Position numbers and translations under genes: made by a program. The notes under the pieces are model-generated. The model was not told the origin of the DNA. It searched no databases and was given only the letters and a program-made list of their open reading frames with translations. Source: Bilophila wadsworthia ATCC 49260 (GTDB lineage: Bacteria > Desulfobacterota > Desulfovibrionia > Desulfovibrionales > Desulfovibrionaceae). From it: a DNA stretch of 45,607 nucleotides. Position 1 is the stretch's first letter. Each line of letters opens with the position of its first letter. The stretch is taken from assembly GCF_000701705.1 (NCBI RefSeq), contig NZ_JNJP01000027.1, positions 1 through 45,607 on the forward strand, in the 5' to 3' direction. Below are positions 7,396 to 15,779 of this stretch, in pieces.

Positions 7396-8159
7396 TGAAC
7401 GCCGTCATGAAGAGCCTGTTGTCGCACCGTTCCATCCGTTCCTATCAGGACAGGCCCGTTTCCGAGGAAGACCTGACCCAAATCATACAGGCTGTGCAGG
7501 CCGCTCCGAACTGGGTCAATGTGCAGCTGGTTTCGGTCATCGCCATTAAAGACGCTGAGCGGAGAAATCACCTTTCCGTCTTGTGCGGCAATCAGAAACA
7601 TATTGCCGAAGCTCCGGTTTTCCTTGTGTTCTGCGCCGATTATTATCGAACCTGGCTTGCCTGTAGAGTAAAAGGACAATCTCTGGATACTGTTCTGGAA
7701 GATATGGATACCGTCATTGTCGGCGCTCACGAAACGGGCATTGCCGTGGGAACGGCGGTTGCCGCAGCCGAATCTCTGGGGCTGGGAACCGTCGTCATCG
7801 GCGACATCCGTCAAAACCCGCTTGAAGTTATCAGTGAATTGGGCCTGCCTCCCTATGTTTTTCCCGTGCTCGGCCTTTGCATCGGCTATGCCGCTGAAGA
7901 CCCCGGCCTGAAACCCCGTCTGCCCATGCGTGCGATGCTCTTTGAGGAGCAGTACGATACCAACCTCGAAGACGCACTGAAGTTCTATGACGCGCAGTAT
8001 GCCGAATACCTCAAGGAAAGACCCTTCAACAACCGTGTCGGTACATGGACGGAACTTGTCAGTGATTTCTACAGTACGCCGTATCATTATACCCATACGG
8101 AGGAAATGCTCCAACGGCAGCATTTCCTTGGAGGGGCGGCGTCCCCCGCGCAACGTTGA
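7395..8159 (+). CDS. Nitroreductase family oxidoreductase (NfsA/FRP-like)
   Basis: The 254-residue protein begins with the family block HRSIRSYQDRPVSEEDL, where the H-R-S-x-R segment binds the FMN phosphate, and contains APNWVNVQLVSVIAI and GLGTVVIGDIRQNP, which match the flavin-binding loop and the GxxxxGxR-like region of NfsA/FRP proteins. The C-terminal 40 residues are the extension seen in that subgroup. Members reduce nitroaromatics, quinones or flavins with NAD(P)H. ATG at 7395 overlaps the flavodoxin stop and has GGGGAGG upstream. Substrate not evident. Confidence 0.88.
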   Translation: MNAVMKSLLSHRSIRSYQDRPVSEEDLTQIIQAVQAAPNWVNVQLVSVIAIKDAERRNHLSVLCGNQKHIAEAPVFLVFCADYYRTWLACRVKGQSLDTVLEDMDTVIVGAHETGIAVGTAVAAAESLGLGTVVIGDIRQNPLEVISELGLPPYVFPVLGLCIGYAAEDPGLKPRLPMRAMLFEEQYDTNLEDALKFYDAQYAEYLKERPFNNRVGTWTELVSDFYSTPYHYTHTEEMLQRQHFLGGAASPAQR

Positions 8160-8184
8160 ATGTCATCGTCACAGGAGAATCATT

Positions 8185-8808
8185 ATGGAAAAACATATGG
8201 CTTTTGGGAATACGCCGCCACGTCATACCCGGCGTGACGCATTGAAGGGGCTGGCCGGATTCGCCGTGGCGGCGGGGATTCTTCCTCTTGCATCGTTTGC
8301 TGCCGCTGCGGCTGATTCCTCGCGCAAAATCCTGATCGCGTATTTTTCCCATACCGGCAATACCCGGGCCGTGGCCAGGATGATCCATGCCGCCGTAGGC
8401 GGAGACATATTTGAAATACAAGCTGCGGAACCCTATCCGTCCGAACATTCCGCTACGGAACGCAGAGCAAGAAAGGAATGGGAAGACAATGCGCGCCCGG
8501 CTCTGGCCGTGACATTTCCCGCTGATATGAACGCCTATGACACCATTTTCATAGGGTACCCGAACTGGTTCAGAACCACGCCCATGATTGTCCGTAGCTT
8601 TCTTGAACAGTTCGGCTTCGCCGGGAAAACCCTCGTCCCCTTCTGCACGCATGGAGGGAACGGGCTTGCCGACTCTCCGCGCGATATAGCCCAAAGCTGC
8701 CCGCAAGCAACTCTTGTCGAGGGATTTGCCGTCCGTGGTTCACGTGCGGCAAAGGCCCAGGATGATGTCCTGGCCTGGCTTCAGGAGAAAAACTTTCTGA
8801 CCCGATAG
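8185..8808 (+). CDS. Flavodoxin with Tat signal peptide, periplasmic
   Basis: The 207-residue protein has a twin-arginine leader: TRRDALKGL at 15-23, then the hydrophobic GFAVAAGILPLASFAAAA. A flavodoxin domain (about 48-207) follows: ILIAYFSHTGNTRAVARMI is the FMN-phosphate loop, then IFIGYPNWFRTTPMIV and LVPFCTHGGNGLADS. Tat export fits a protein that must fold around its flavin before crossing the membrane. It resembles the cytoplasmic flavodoxin two genes upstream, suggesting a compartment-specific pair. AGGAG lies 7 bases before the ATG. Confidence 0.88.
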   Translation: MEKHMAFGNTPPRHTRRDALKGLAGFAVAAGILPLASFAAAAADSSRKILIAYFSHTGNTRAVARMIHAAVGGDIFEIQAAEPYPSEHSATERRARKEWEDNARPALAVTFPADMNAYDTIFIGYPNWFRTTPMIVRSFLEQFGFAGKTLVPFCTHGGNGLADSPRDIAQSCPQATLVEGFAVRGSRAAKAQDDVLAWLQEKNFLTR

Positions 8809-8865
8809 ACCGTTCCGTTTCTTTCCCCGCGACCTCAGACCACAAGATAATAAGGAGTGATAACC

Positions 8866-10041
8866 ATGCGTATGAGCTTTCATTTTTACAATCCTACCCG
8901 GATAGTGTTCGGTTCCGGCACACTGAACGAACTTGGGAATCAGGCTTTGCCCGGCAAAAAGGCTCTGCTGCTGATGTCCTGCGGCAAGTCGGCAAAAGTG
9001 AGCGGTGCCTATGACCGCACACTGGAGCAACTGAAAAAGGCGGGCGTGGAAGTGGCCGAATTTGCCAAGGTCATGGAAAATCCCCTGAAAGATATGGTGA
9101 TGGAAGGCGCGGCCTTCGCCAAAGATAACGGCTGCGACTTCATCGTCGCCCTGGGGGGCGGGGCCGTGCTGGATTCCGCAACGGCCATTTCCGCCATGGC
9201 GACCAACGAAGGCGACCTGTGGGACTATGTCTGCGGAGGCACGGGCAAGGGCAAACCGCTAAGCCGTCCCGGTCTGCCTGTGGTGACGATCACGCTTACG
9301 GCAGGAACGGCCTCGGAAATCAACTGTTGGGGCGTTATTTCCAATCCGGAAACTCAGGAAAAAATCGGTTTTGGCGATCCGATGCTCAATCCTGTTCTCG
9401 CCATTGTGGACCCGGAACTGATGAGGACGATTCCTGCGCGTTATACGGCTTATCAGGGCTTTGACGCGCTGTTCCACAATACGGAAGTCATGATGTCCAA
9501 CGGCGTGAATATCCTGAGCGAAACCATCGCGCTGTCGGCCATCAGAAACATTGCCATGTACCTTCCCCGTGCGGTCAGAGATGGTCATGATTTGGAAGCG
9601 AGGGAACATATCGCCTATGGCAGCACGATGGCGGGTATGACCATGCAGTTGACCAGCACAACCGCCCAGCACAGCATGGAACACTCCATGAGCGCCTACC
9701 ACCATAATTTGCCTCATGGTACAGGCCTGATCATGATTTCCAAAGCTTTCGCCGAGTTTTTCATGGAACGTCATGCCTGCGACGCCCAATTCGTCAAAAT
9801 GGCAAGGGCCATGGGCATGGAGCGAGCCGATAAACCGCAGGATTTCATCACGGCCCTTGTCGCGTTGCAGGAAGCCTGCGGCGTCGCTGATTTGAAAATG
9901 AGCGACTACGGTTTTACGCCGGATGAGTTCATGACCTTGGCGAAAGGGGCGCGTTCCATGCAGGGAGGGCTGTTCGCGGCCAACCCGTGCGAAATGACTG
10001 ACGAGGATAGCGCCAGCATCTTTGAAAAATCATACAGATAG
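8866..10041 (+). CDS. Iron-containing alcohol dehydrogenase (butanol dehydrogenase/YqhD-like)
   Basis: The 391-residue protein has the family start FHFYNPTRIVFGSGTL, the nucleotide-binding block IVALGGGAVLDSATAISAM, and the metal-site region QHSMEHSMSAYHHNLPHGTG with the histidines expected for iron or zinc. Length is typical of group III dehydrogenases. YqhD-like members reduce a broad range of aldehydes with NADPH; whether this one prefers NADH or NADPH is not decided here. ATG at 8866 follows AAGGAG at 8852-8857. It lies between the Tat flavodoxin and a flavin reductase in the same direction. Confidence 0.9.
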   Translation: MRMSFHFYNPTRIVFGSGTLNELGNQALPGKKALLLMSCGKSAKVSGAYDRTLEQLKKAGVEVAEFAKVMENPLKDMVMEGAAFAKDNGCDFIVALGGGAVLDSATAISAMATNEGDLWDYVCGGTGKGKPLSRPGLPVVTITLTAGTASEINCWGVISNPETQEKIGFGDPMLNPVLAIVDPELMRTIPARYTAYQGFDALFHNTEVMMSNGVNILSETIALSAIRNIAMYLPRAVRDGHDLEAREHIAYGSTMAGMTMQLTSTTAQHSMEHSMSAYHHNLPHGTGLIMISKAFAEFFMERHACDAQFVKMARAMGMERADKPQDFITALVALQEACGVADLKMSDYGFTPDEFMTLAKGARSMQGGLFAANPCEMTDEDSASIFEKSYR

Positions 10042-10122
10042 CCCAAAAGCACGATTGGCGGGCGTTTTGGGGCGCACCTGCCGCAGCTCGGAAACGCCCG
10101 GCCAAAAAATCAGGAGGTCATC

Positions 10123-10658
10123 ATGCATATTCTGGTATTGAACGGAAGTCCTCGTCCCAAAGGCAATACGAAGCAAATGGTTGAAGCCTTCCGGGAGGGT
10201 GCCCTCGCATCCGGGCATCAGGTAACCATCGTGGATGTCTGCCGTAAAAAAATCAATGGCTGCCTGGGATGCGAACATTGCCATACCAAAGCCCCCGGAG
10301 AATGTATTCAGAAGGATGATATGCAGAATGTCTACGCGCTTCTTCTGGATGCGGACATGCTCGTCTTGGCATCCCCTATCTATTATCACGGCCTTTCCGG
10401 ACAGTTGAAATGCGCCATCGACCGTCTGTACTCCATCGCGTATCCGTCAAGACCGCCTCGTCTGAAAAGATTGCCATGATTTTAAGCTCCGGTGACGCCG
10501 ATATGTATGATGGTGCCCTCTTCTCTTTTCGCGGGGATTTTCTGGGTTTTCTCGGCTTGGAAAATATGGGGGTCTTTACGGCGCACGGAGAGAAGAACGG
10601 TTCCGCGGAGAAGCTGCGTGAATTGAGAGGATTCGGATTATCGTTAGAAAAGATATGA
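10123..10658 (+). pseudogene. NADPH-dependent FMN reductase / iron-sulfur flavoprotein family, single frameshift
   Basis: The first frame (10123-10479) encodes MHILVLNGSPRPKGNTKQMV, the flavin-phosphate loop, then INGCLGCEHC and LVLASPIYYHGLSGQLKCAI. At about 10465 it runs out of frame; the matching C-terminal half (KIAMILSSGDADMYDGALF, then FLGFLGLENMGVF) is in the next frame up to 10658. Restoring one A to the four at 10465-10468 gives a continuous reductase of about 178 residues. The cysteine pair CLGCEHC is typical of the iron-sulfur flavoprotein group. RBS AGGAGG is present. Either the gene is damaged or one base is missing from the sequence. Confidence 0.75.
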
Positions 10659-10672
10659 AAGGAAGAACAGAT

Positions 10673-11473
10673 ATGGACATGGTTCCGTTGAACAATGGTG
10701 TGAACATGCCCATGCTGGGCCTCGGCACGTATGCGCTTCGCGGCGGGGATTGCGAACGCTGCGTGCTGGAAGCTCTTGAGCTGGGCTACCGTCTGTTTGA
10801 TACGGCCCAGATGTACGGCAACGAGCGGGAGGTGGGGAACGCGCTCAGGCGCGGGGGCGTACCGCGCGGCGAGCTGTTCGTCACCACGAAACTGTATCGG
10901 CCCAGCGCATCCTATGCGAGAGCGAAACAGGGCATTGAAGCCTCACTGAACGCCCTGCAACTCGACTTCATTGACCTGCTGCTGATTCATGAGCCGTATC
11001 GGGAAGCGGAAGAAATGTATCCCGCGCTGGAAGAGGCCTACCGGGCCGGGCGGCTCAAGGCCATAGGTGTTTCCAATTTCAACGCATCCCGCTGCGAAGC
11101 GTTCCTGCGTGCCTGCACGGTGATTCCGGCGGTCAATCAGGTCGAGGCCCATATCTTCTTTCAGCAAAGGGGACTGCTTGAGGAAATGAAAAAGCACGGT
11201 ACGCACATGCAGGCCTGGAGCCCCTTTGCCGCCGGGAAAAACGATTTCTTCAGCAATCCCGTACTCCGTGCCCTCGGTCTCGCCCACAACAAGACTCCGG
11301 CGCAGATAGCCCTGAAGTATCTGGTCCAATTGGGCATTTCCGTGATTCCCAAATCGTCTCACCGGGAAAGGATGAGGGAAAACCTCGGCATCTTCGATTT
11401 TCAGCTGCCAGACGAGGACATGCAGCGGATACGCGCTTTGGACGGGGGAAAAACCCTGTTCGGCTGGTACTGA
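10673..11473 (+). CDS. Aldo/keto reductase (DkgA-like)
   Basis: The 266-residue protein is a TIM-barrel aldo/keto reductase. The catalytic residues are visible: Asp and Tyr in YRLFDTAQMYGNEREVG, Lys in FVTTKLY, and His in LLLIHEPY. The NADPH-binding end is VIPKSSHRERMRENL. Length and sequence fit the prokaryotic group that includes 2,5-diketo-D-gluconate and methylglyoxal reductases. The ATG at 10673 is preferred (AAAGGAAG upstream) over that at 10655, which overlaps the previous frame. Together with the iron-dependent dehydrogenase it recalls the yqhD-dkgA pair of E. coli, which answers reactive aldehydes. Confidence 0.88.
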   Translation: MDMVPLNNGVNMPMLGLGTYALRGGDCERCVLEALELGYRLFDTAQMYGNEREVGNALRRGGVPRGELFVTTKLYRPSASYARAKQGIEASLNALQLDFIDLLLIHEPYREAEEMYPALEEAYRAGRLKAIGVSNFNASRCEAFLRACTVIPAVNQVEAHIFFQQRGLLEEMKKHGTHMQAWSPFAAGKNDFFSNPVLRALGLAHNKTPAQIALKYLVQLGISVIPKSSHRERMRENLGIFDFQLPDEDMQRIRALDGGKTLFGWY

Positions 11474-11523
11474 GCGAACGGAAGACATACCCCGTCCCCC
11501 TCATCAGGCAATCAGGAGGCCAC

Positions 11524-12438
11524 ATGCACCGACGCGATTTCCTCAAATTTCAGGCCGCAGCGGCGCTTTCCATCGGCGCTGCCGCGCTAGGGTTCCCGCC
11601 CCGGCTTCTGGCTGATGCTTCTCCCGATATCGCCGTGGTCAAGGGCGGCCCGGCGGCCGCGACCAGAGCCGCCGTGGAGCTGCTCGGCGGCATGTCGGCT
11701 TTCGTCAGGCCCGGACAGAAGGTGGTCATCAAGCCCAATATGAGTTTTGCGGCGGATGTCGCCAGCGCAACCAATACTCATCCCGAAGTGGTGCGGGAAC
11801 TTCTGGTCATGTGCCTGGAAGCCGGTGCGGGAACAGTCCGTATCCTTGACCACGCCTTCCAGAGCGGAACGCAGCCGCTTGAGCGGTCGGGCATCCTTGA
11901 CGCCTGCAACGGCGTAAGGAACGGCGTCTGCCACAACCTCACCCATGAACGCTATTATCAGGAAACCACGCTCAATGATGCAAGGGACATGAAAACCAAC
12001 GCCGTCATGAACGACGTGCTGGACGCCGACGTGCTCATCGCCGCGCCTGTGGCGAAAACCAACACGTCCACGGGCGTCAGCCTGTCGCTCAAGGGCCAGA
12101 TGGGATTGATTCTGGACCGTAATGTCATGCACTGGCGCTACGACCTTGATACGGCCATCGTCGATCTCTGTTTCCGGCTGAAGCCTGCGCTGGCGGTGAT
12201 CGACGCATCCCGCGTCCTCAGCACCAACGGCCCTTATGGGCCGGGCAAGGTGCTGACGCCGGGAGAAATCATCGCCTCCACCGACCCGGTCGCCGCCGAC
12301 GCCATGACGGTCGCCTCGTATGAATGGTATGGCCGCCGTATCCAGCCGCGTCAGGTGGCTCATATCGCCCAAGCTCACGCACGAGGGCTGGGGCGCATGG
12401 ATATTGAAAACATGCATGTCCGGCGTTTGAGCCTGTAA
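11524..12438 (+). CDS. DUF362 domain protein with Tat signal peptide
   Basis: The 304-residue protein starts MHRRDFLKFQAAAALSIGAA, a Tat leader with the twin arginines at 3-4 and likely cleavage after LLADA. The rest (about 35-300) is a DUF362 domain: VKPGQKVVIKPNMSF-like segment (here RPGQKVVIKPNMSF), GAGTVRILDHAFQSG, LIAAPVAKTNTSTGVSLSLK and STDPVAADAMTVASYEW. DUF362 proteins often lie beside ferredoxin genes and have no agreed reaction. No ferredoxin cysteines are seen in this copy. AGGAGG precedes the ATG. It is 18 bases from the next gene, a membrane polyferredoxin that may reduce it. Confidence 0.85.
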   Translation: MHRRDFLKFQAAAALSIGAAALGFPPRLLADASPDIAVVKGGPAAATRAAVELLGGMSAFVRPGQKVVIKPNMSFAADVASATNTHPEVVRELLVMCLEAGAGTVRILDHAFQSGTQPLERSGILDACNGVRNGVCHNLTHERYYQETTLNDARDMKTNAVMNDVLDADVLIAAPVAKTNTSTGVSLSLKGQMGLILDRNVMHWRYDLDTAIVDLCFRLKPALAVIDASRVLSTNGPYGPGKVLTPGEIIASTDPVAADAMTVASYEWYGRRIQPRQVAHIAQAHARGLGRMDIENMHVRRLSL

Positions 12439-12456
12439 CTGGAAAAAGGGCATCGT

Positions 12457-14076
12457 ATGGGCGGCAAGTTGAGACGATTTGTGCAGGCGAGCTGTTTGGT
12501 TCTTTTTTGTCTGCTTCTGGGAACGGCTGAAACCGGGAGTTTTTTCGGTCTGCCGTCAGACCTTTTCCTGCTGCTTGATCCCCTTACCGATACGGCGATA
12601 CCTCTGGTCATCCGAACCCTTATCCCGGGTCTTTTTCCCGCCGTGTTTACCATCCTGCTTGCCGTATTGGCCGGGCGCATTTTCTGCGGCTGGCTCTGTC
12701 CGATGGGAGCGACGCTGGACATTTTCGGAGGTGCAGTTCGCCGCCTCCTGGGAAGGGGAAAAAGCGGTAAGCGCCACGTTTCGGCCCCTGTGCCGCGAAG
12801 CCTCAAATACCTTGTGCTGGCCGTAATCCTGACCGCCGCTCTCTGTGGAGTAAATCTTGCCTTCTGGGCAAGCCCCATTCCTCTGACGACACGGCTTTAT
12901 GCGCTTGTCCTGCATCCGCTGGGGCTGGAAGGCATCGGTCAGGGCCTGGAAGCGGTCTCGCCGCTTCTGGAACGGGCGGGAGCGATCGATTGGTTATACT
13001 GGCACCCGGACACACGATATTTTTATACTTCATGGTTTGTAGGCGCATTCTGGTTTGTCCTCATCGTGCTGGAGAGCGCCAGGCCGCGTTTCTGGTGTCG
13101 CTGCTTCTGCCCGGCCGGGGCCTTGTTGGGGCTGTTTTCCCGGTTCGCATTCTGGAAGAGGCATGTTTCGACAAACTGCACTTCCTGCGGGCGCTGCTCC
13201 GCACAGTACCCGGCGGGGATTCTGAAAGAAAACCCCGTTCTGTCGCAACCTTCCGAATGCCTGACCTGCCAGGCATGTGTTTCCGTATGCAACCACAAGG
13301 CCGTTTCCTTCGGCTTTGGCAACAGCCCATCGGCATTCTCTTTTTCACATCACCCCCCACTTCCCGCGCGGAGAGCCTTCTGTACGTCTTTGGCCGCTGG
13401 AGCTAATCTTGCGGGCCTTTCTCATGCCGATGCTTTATACCCATCAACGGCATCGGGAGGTCTGGTCAAGCCACCCGGCAGCCGCCCGGAAACGGATTTT
13501 CTAAACCGCTGTCTACGCTGTGGCGAATGCATGAAAGCCTGTCCGACAGGAGGCTTGCAGCTGATCTGGTTTCAGGCCGGTTTTTCTGGGATATTCACAC
13601 CATTTCTTGACCCTCGTTCCGGCGCGTGCCGACCGGACTGCGCGTCCTGCGGGGCCGTTTGTCCGACGCAGGCCATACACGCCCTGCCGCTGGAAGAAAA
13701 GAAATGGGCCAAAGCAGGCACCGCCGTCCTTGACCGGAAAACCTGCCTTGCCTAGGCGGAAGACAGGCGCTGCATGGTGTGCAAAGAAAACTGCCCTTAC
13801 GGCGCGGTGGATGTCGTTGTGCAGAAAGGACATAGAGCCCCGGTGCCGGTTGTTCATGAAAAACGCTGCTACGGATGCGGGTTCTGTGAAAAGCACTGCC
13901 CCAAATCTCCTCCGGCCATTGTGGTTGAGCCTGTGGGCGCGCTGCGCCTGAACGATGCCTCCTTTGAAAAGACGGCCAAAGCGGCGGGGCTGGAGCTTGA
14001 GCCCGGACAACATCAAGGGAGAACTGCTGAAAGTAATGAGGGAAAGCTGGGTATCCCTCCTGGTTTTTTGGAATAA
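12457..14076 (+). pseudogene. NapH-NapG-like membrane polyferredoxin fusion with in-frame TAG at codon 433
   Basis: Read through, the protein is 539 residues. The N-terminal NapH-like half (1 to about 290) has several membrane helices, the two CxxxCP-type motifs CGWLCPMG (77-84) and CRCFCPAG, and two 4Fe-4S motifs (CTSCGRC, CLTCQACVSVC). A short twin-arginine-like hydrophobic stretch follows (RRAFCTSLAAGANLAG), then a NapG-like half with CLRCGECMKAC, CASCGAVC, CMVCKENC and CYGCGFCEKHC. The frame stops at TAG 13753-13755 in KTCLA(TAG)AEDRRCMVC, and coding character resumes at once in the same frame up to 14076. TGG to TAG at a conserved tryptophan is the simplest explanation. It would pass electrons from the quinone pool across the membrane. 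Confidence 0.8.
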
Positions 14077-14077
14077 C

Positions 14078-14692
14078 CTATCCTAATCGTGAGAGAGAAA
14101 GGGAGAATAACAGCGTACCAAGCATTATAAAAAGTACCGCAATGCCCCCATTCTTCCACCAGCCTCTCTTGGCTTCAGCGAACCTCTTTGCGGTCAAAGC
14201 ACCGCAAAATACACCCGCCGCGAGACACAGCCCACTGATAAGCCAGCCGGAGGGCATATGCAGAACCGCCGCCAGAGGCATATCCCGCCCGGTGTCGATA
14301 CGGAAGCCTGCCCAGAGCATCAGACTCCCGTAGGCCAGCAGGCAAATCAGGGCAAGCAGTCCCATCGGCACCAGCCTGTCGTATTGAATTTTCGAGGCAA
14401 GATTCCGCGATTCCTTCACCACGCTATCGGTGAGCCGGGCTTGGGCGGCGGCAGTTTCCTTTTCTGCGGCAGCGGCCATGCCGTCCATGATGGCTCTGGA
14501 CGACTCGGCGATTTTCTCCGGCAGGGCTTCATAGTAGATGCGCTGATATTCCATCGCGGCCAGCAGCGGCCAGAGCGCGTCGTCCTCCCGGAGATTCAAG
14601 CTGTTGCCGACCTCCCGCAGACGGGTCGCCTCCGTTTCGGACAATTCCCTGCCGCACGCCTTGCCGAGAGCAATCACAGTATCCATGCTCAT
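14078..14692 (-). CDS. Membrane protein of the mobilization module, unknown function
   Basis: The 204-residue protein has a hydrophilic helical N-terminal half (LSETEATRLREVGNSLNLRE, then an Ala-rich coiled-coil-like stretch around 65-95) and three membrane segments in the C-terminal half (about 110-130, 150-170 and 183-202). Its start overlaps the stop of the ParA-like gene (ATGA), so it belongs to the mob operon. Proteins of this shape recur behind parA/mob genes in plasmids and mobilizable islands; no function is established. Its stop lies one base from that of the convergent polyferredoxin gene. Confidence 0.7.
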   Translation of the reverse strand: MSMDTVIALGKACGRELSETEATRLREVGNSLNLREDDALWPLLAAMEYQRIYYEALPEKIAESSRAIMDGMAAAAEKETAAAQARLTDSVVKESRNLASKIQYDRLVPMGLLALICLLAYGSLMLWAGFRIDTGRDMPLAAVLHMPSGWLISGLCLAAGVFCGALTAKRFAEAKRGWWKNGGIAVLFIMLGTLLFSLSLSRLG

Positions 14693-15393
14693 GAAGCTTC
14701 TCCCATGACGGAATCAAACATTTTCGCGCACACTCCCCGCCAGCGTTGTAGTTCCGCGCGTGTGCCGAAGGGCATTTCAGGCTGGGCGGCGCGGATGGAC
14801 ATGCGTCTGGAATAGAGCCAGTCGGCCACGCGGTTGCCGACAGCCGGAAAGTCCAGCGTCCTGCCGTTCTTCTCCACCGCTTCCCGCGCTTTGGAAGTGT
14901 TATACAAATCAAAACGCCGCGCTTCACCGAAATACAGGTTCCGACAAACGTGGATGGGCACGTCTGTGAACACTTCCTGAAAGGAATGCAAAAGCTCTAT
15001 GGAATCGCGGTGCCGGTTGATTATCCAGAAAACAACCAGTTCCCGCCGCATCTCCCGCAGGGCTTCCTTCATGATGTCGCCGTAACTGGCCGTGCTGGTC
15101 TTGGTGCGGGCGGCGGCATTGATGACCACGGCATGCTCCGGGTAGCTCTGCACAGTGTCCAGCAGGTCGGCCCATCCATCGGCATCGTCCAGACTGTTCA
15201 GACGGCAAAGCAGATTCGACAGGACAAGCTCCTTGTGCGCCTTGAAGACATCAGGGTTGTCGGTATCGGTATCCACAAGCAGAATGTTCGTGTTTCTGTT
15301 GAGCAGATAGTCCACGAGGGCGAAGGAAAAGAGGCTCTTGCCGACGCCGCCCTTGCTGCCGCCGACATAGAACACGCTGTTTTGAATGTTCAT
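14689..15393 (-). CDS. ParA/MinD-like P-loop ATPase of the mobilization module
   Basis: The 234-residue protein has a deviant Walker A, GGSKGGVGKS, near its N-terminus, then ILLVDTDTDNPDVFKA in the Walker A-prime/switch position. It lacks a clear partner ParB in the window. ATG at 15393 is chosen over TTG at 15399 because GGAG lies 8 bases upstream. The gene starts three bases after the stop of the preceding small gene and overlaps the following membrane protein gene. ATPases like this in mobilizable elements may help position or maintain the element; role inferred. Confidence 0.82.
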   Translation of the reverse strand: MNIQNSVFYVGGSKGGVGKSLFSFALVDYLLNRNTNILLVDTDTDNPDVFKAHKELVLSNLLCRLNSLDDADGWADLLDTVQSYPEHAVVINAAARTKTSTASYGDIMKEALREMRRELVVFWIINRHRDSIELLHSFQEVFTDVPIHVCRNLYFGEARRFDLYNTSKAREAVEKNGRTLDFPAVGNRVADWLYSRRMSIRAAQPEMPFGTRAELQRWRGVCAKMFDSVMGEAS

Positions 15394-15395
15394 GA

Positions 15396-15767
15396 TCAAA
15401 GCTCCGTATCGGGTTTGTCCGGCGTGTAGTATTCCGGTATATCTTCTTGTGTTTGGGACATGACGGGAGGAACCGCGACGGGTTTCACGGCTTCAGGCCG
15501 GGGCTTCAGCTCGCGTTTTCGCGGAACCGCCTTTTGGGGAAGCACCTTTGCCCGGATGACGGGCGCGGGAATGACCACATTGCCCTGGGCCATGATGTCC
15601 GCCAGTTCCCTCACCGTGTATCCCTTCTCAATCGCTTTCAGGATGTTGGCGTTGAGCAGTTCGGCGGCTTCCTCCCGTGTCTTGCCGAGATTTCTGTCCG
15701 GCAGGTCGTCAAGGATTTTCCGCATGGCATTGATGTCTTTCACCGGAATGCGTTTGAACTTTCCCAT
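15396..15767 (-). CDS. Small mobilization-module protein, possible DNA binding
   Basis: The 123-residue protein has an N-terminal helical region with ANILKAIEKGYTVRELADIM, which looks like a helix-turn-helix, followed by a proline- and lysine-rich tail (QKAVPRKRELKPRPEAVKPV) ending in acidic residues. It resembles the small accessory proteins found between relaxase and parA genes in plasmids, but I cannot name a family. It sits in the operon mobC-mobA-this gene-parA. Confidence 0.6.
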   Translation of the reverse strand: MGKFKRIPVKDINAMRKILDDLPDRNLGKTREEAAELLNANILKAIEKGYTVRELADIMAQGNVVIPAPVIRAKVLPQKAVPRKRELKPRPEAVKPVAVPPVMSQTQEDIPEYYTPDKPDTEL

Positions 15768-15779
15768 GTGTGACGCTCC

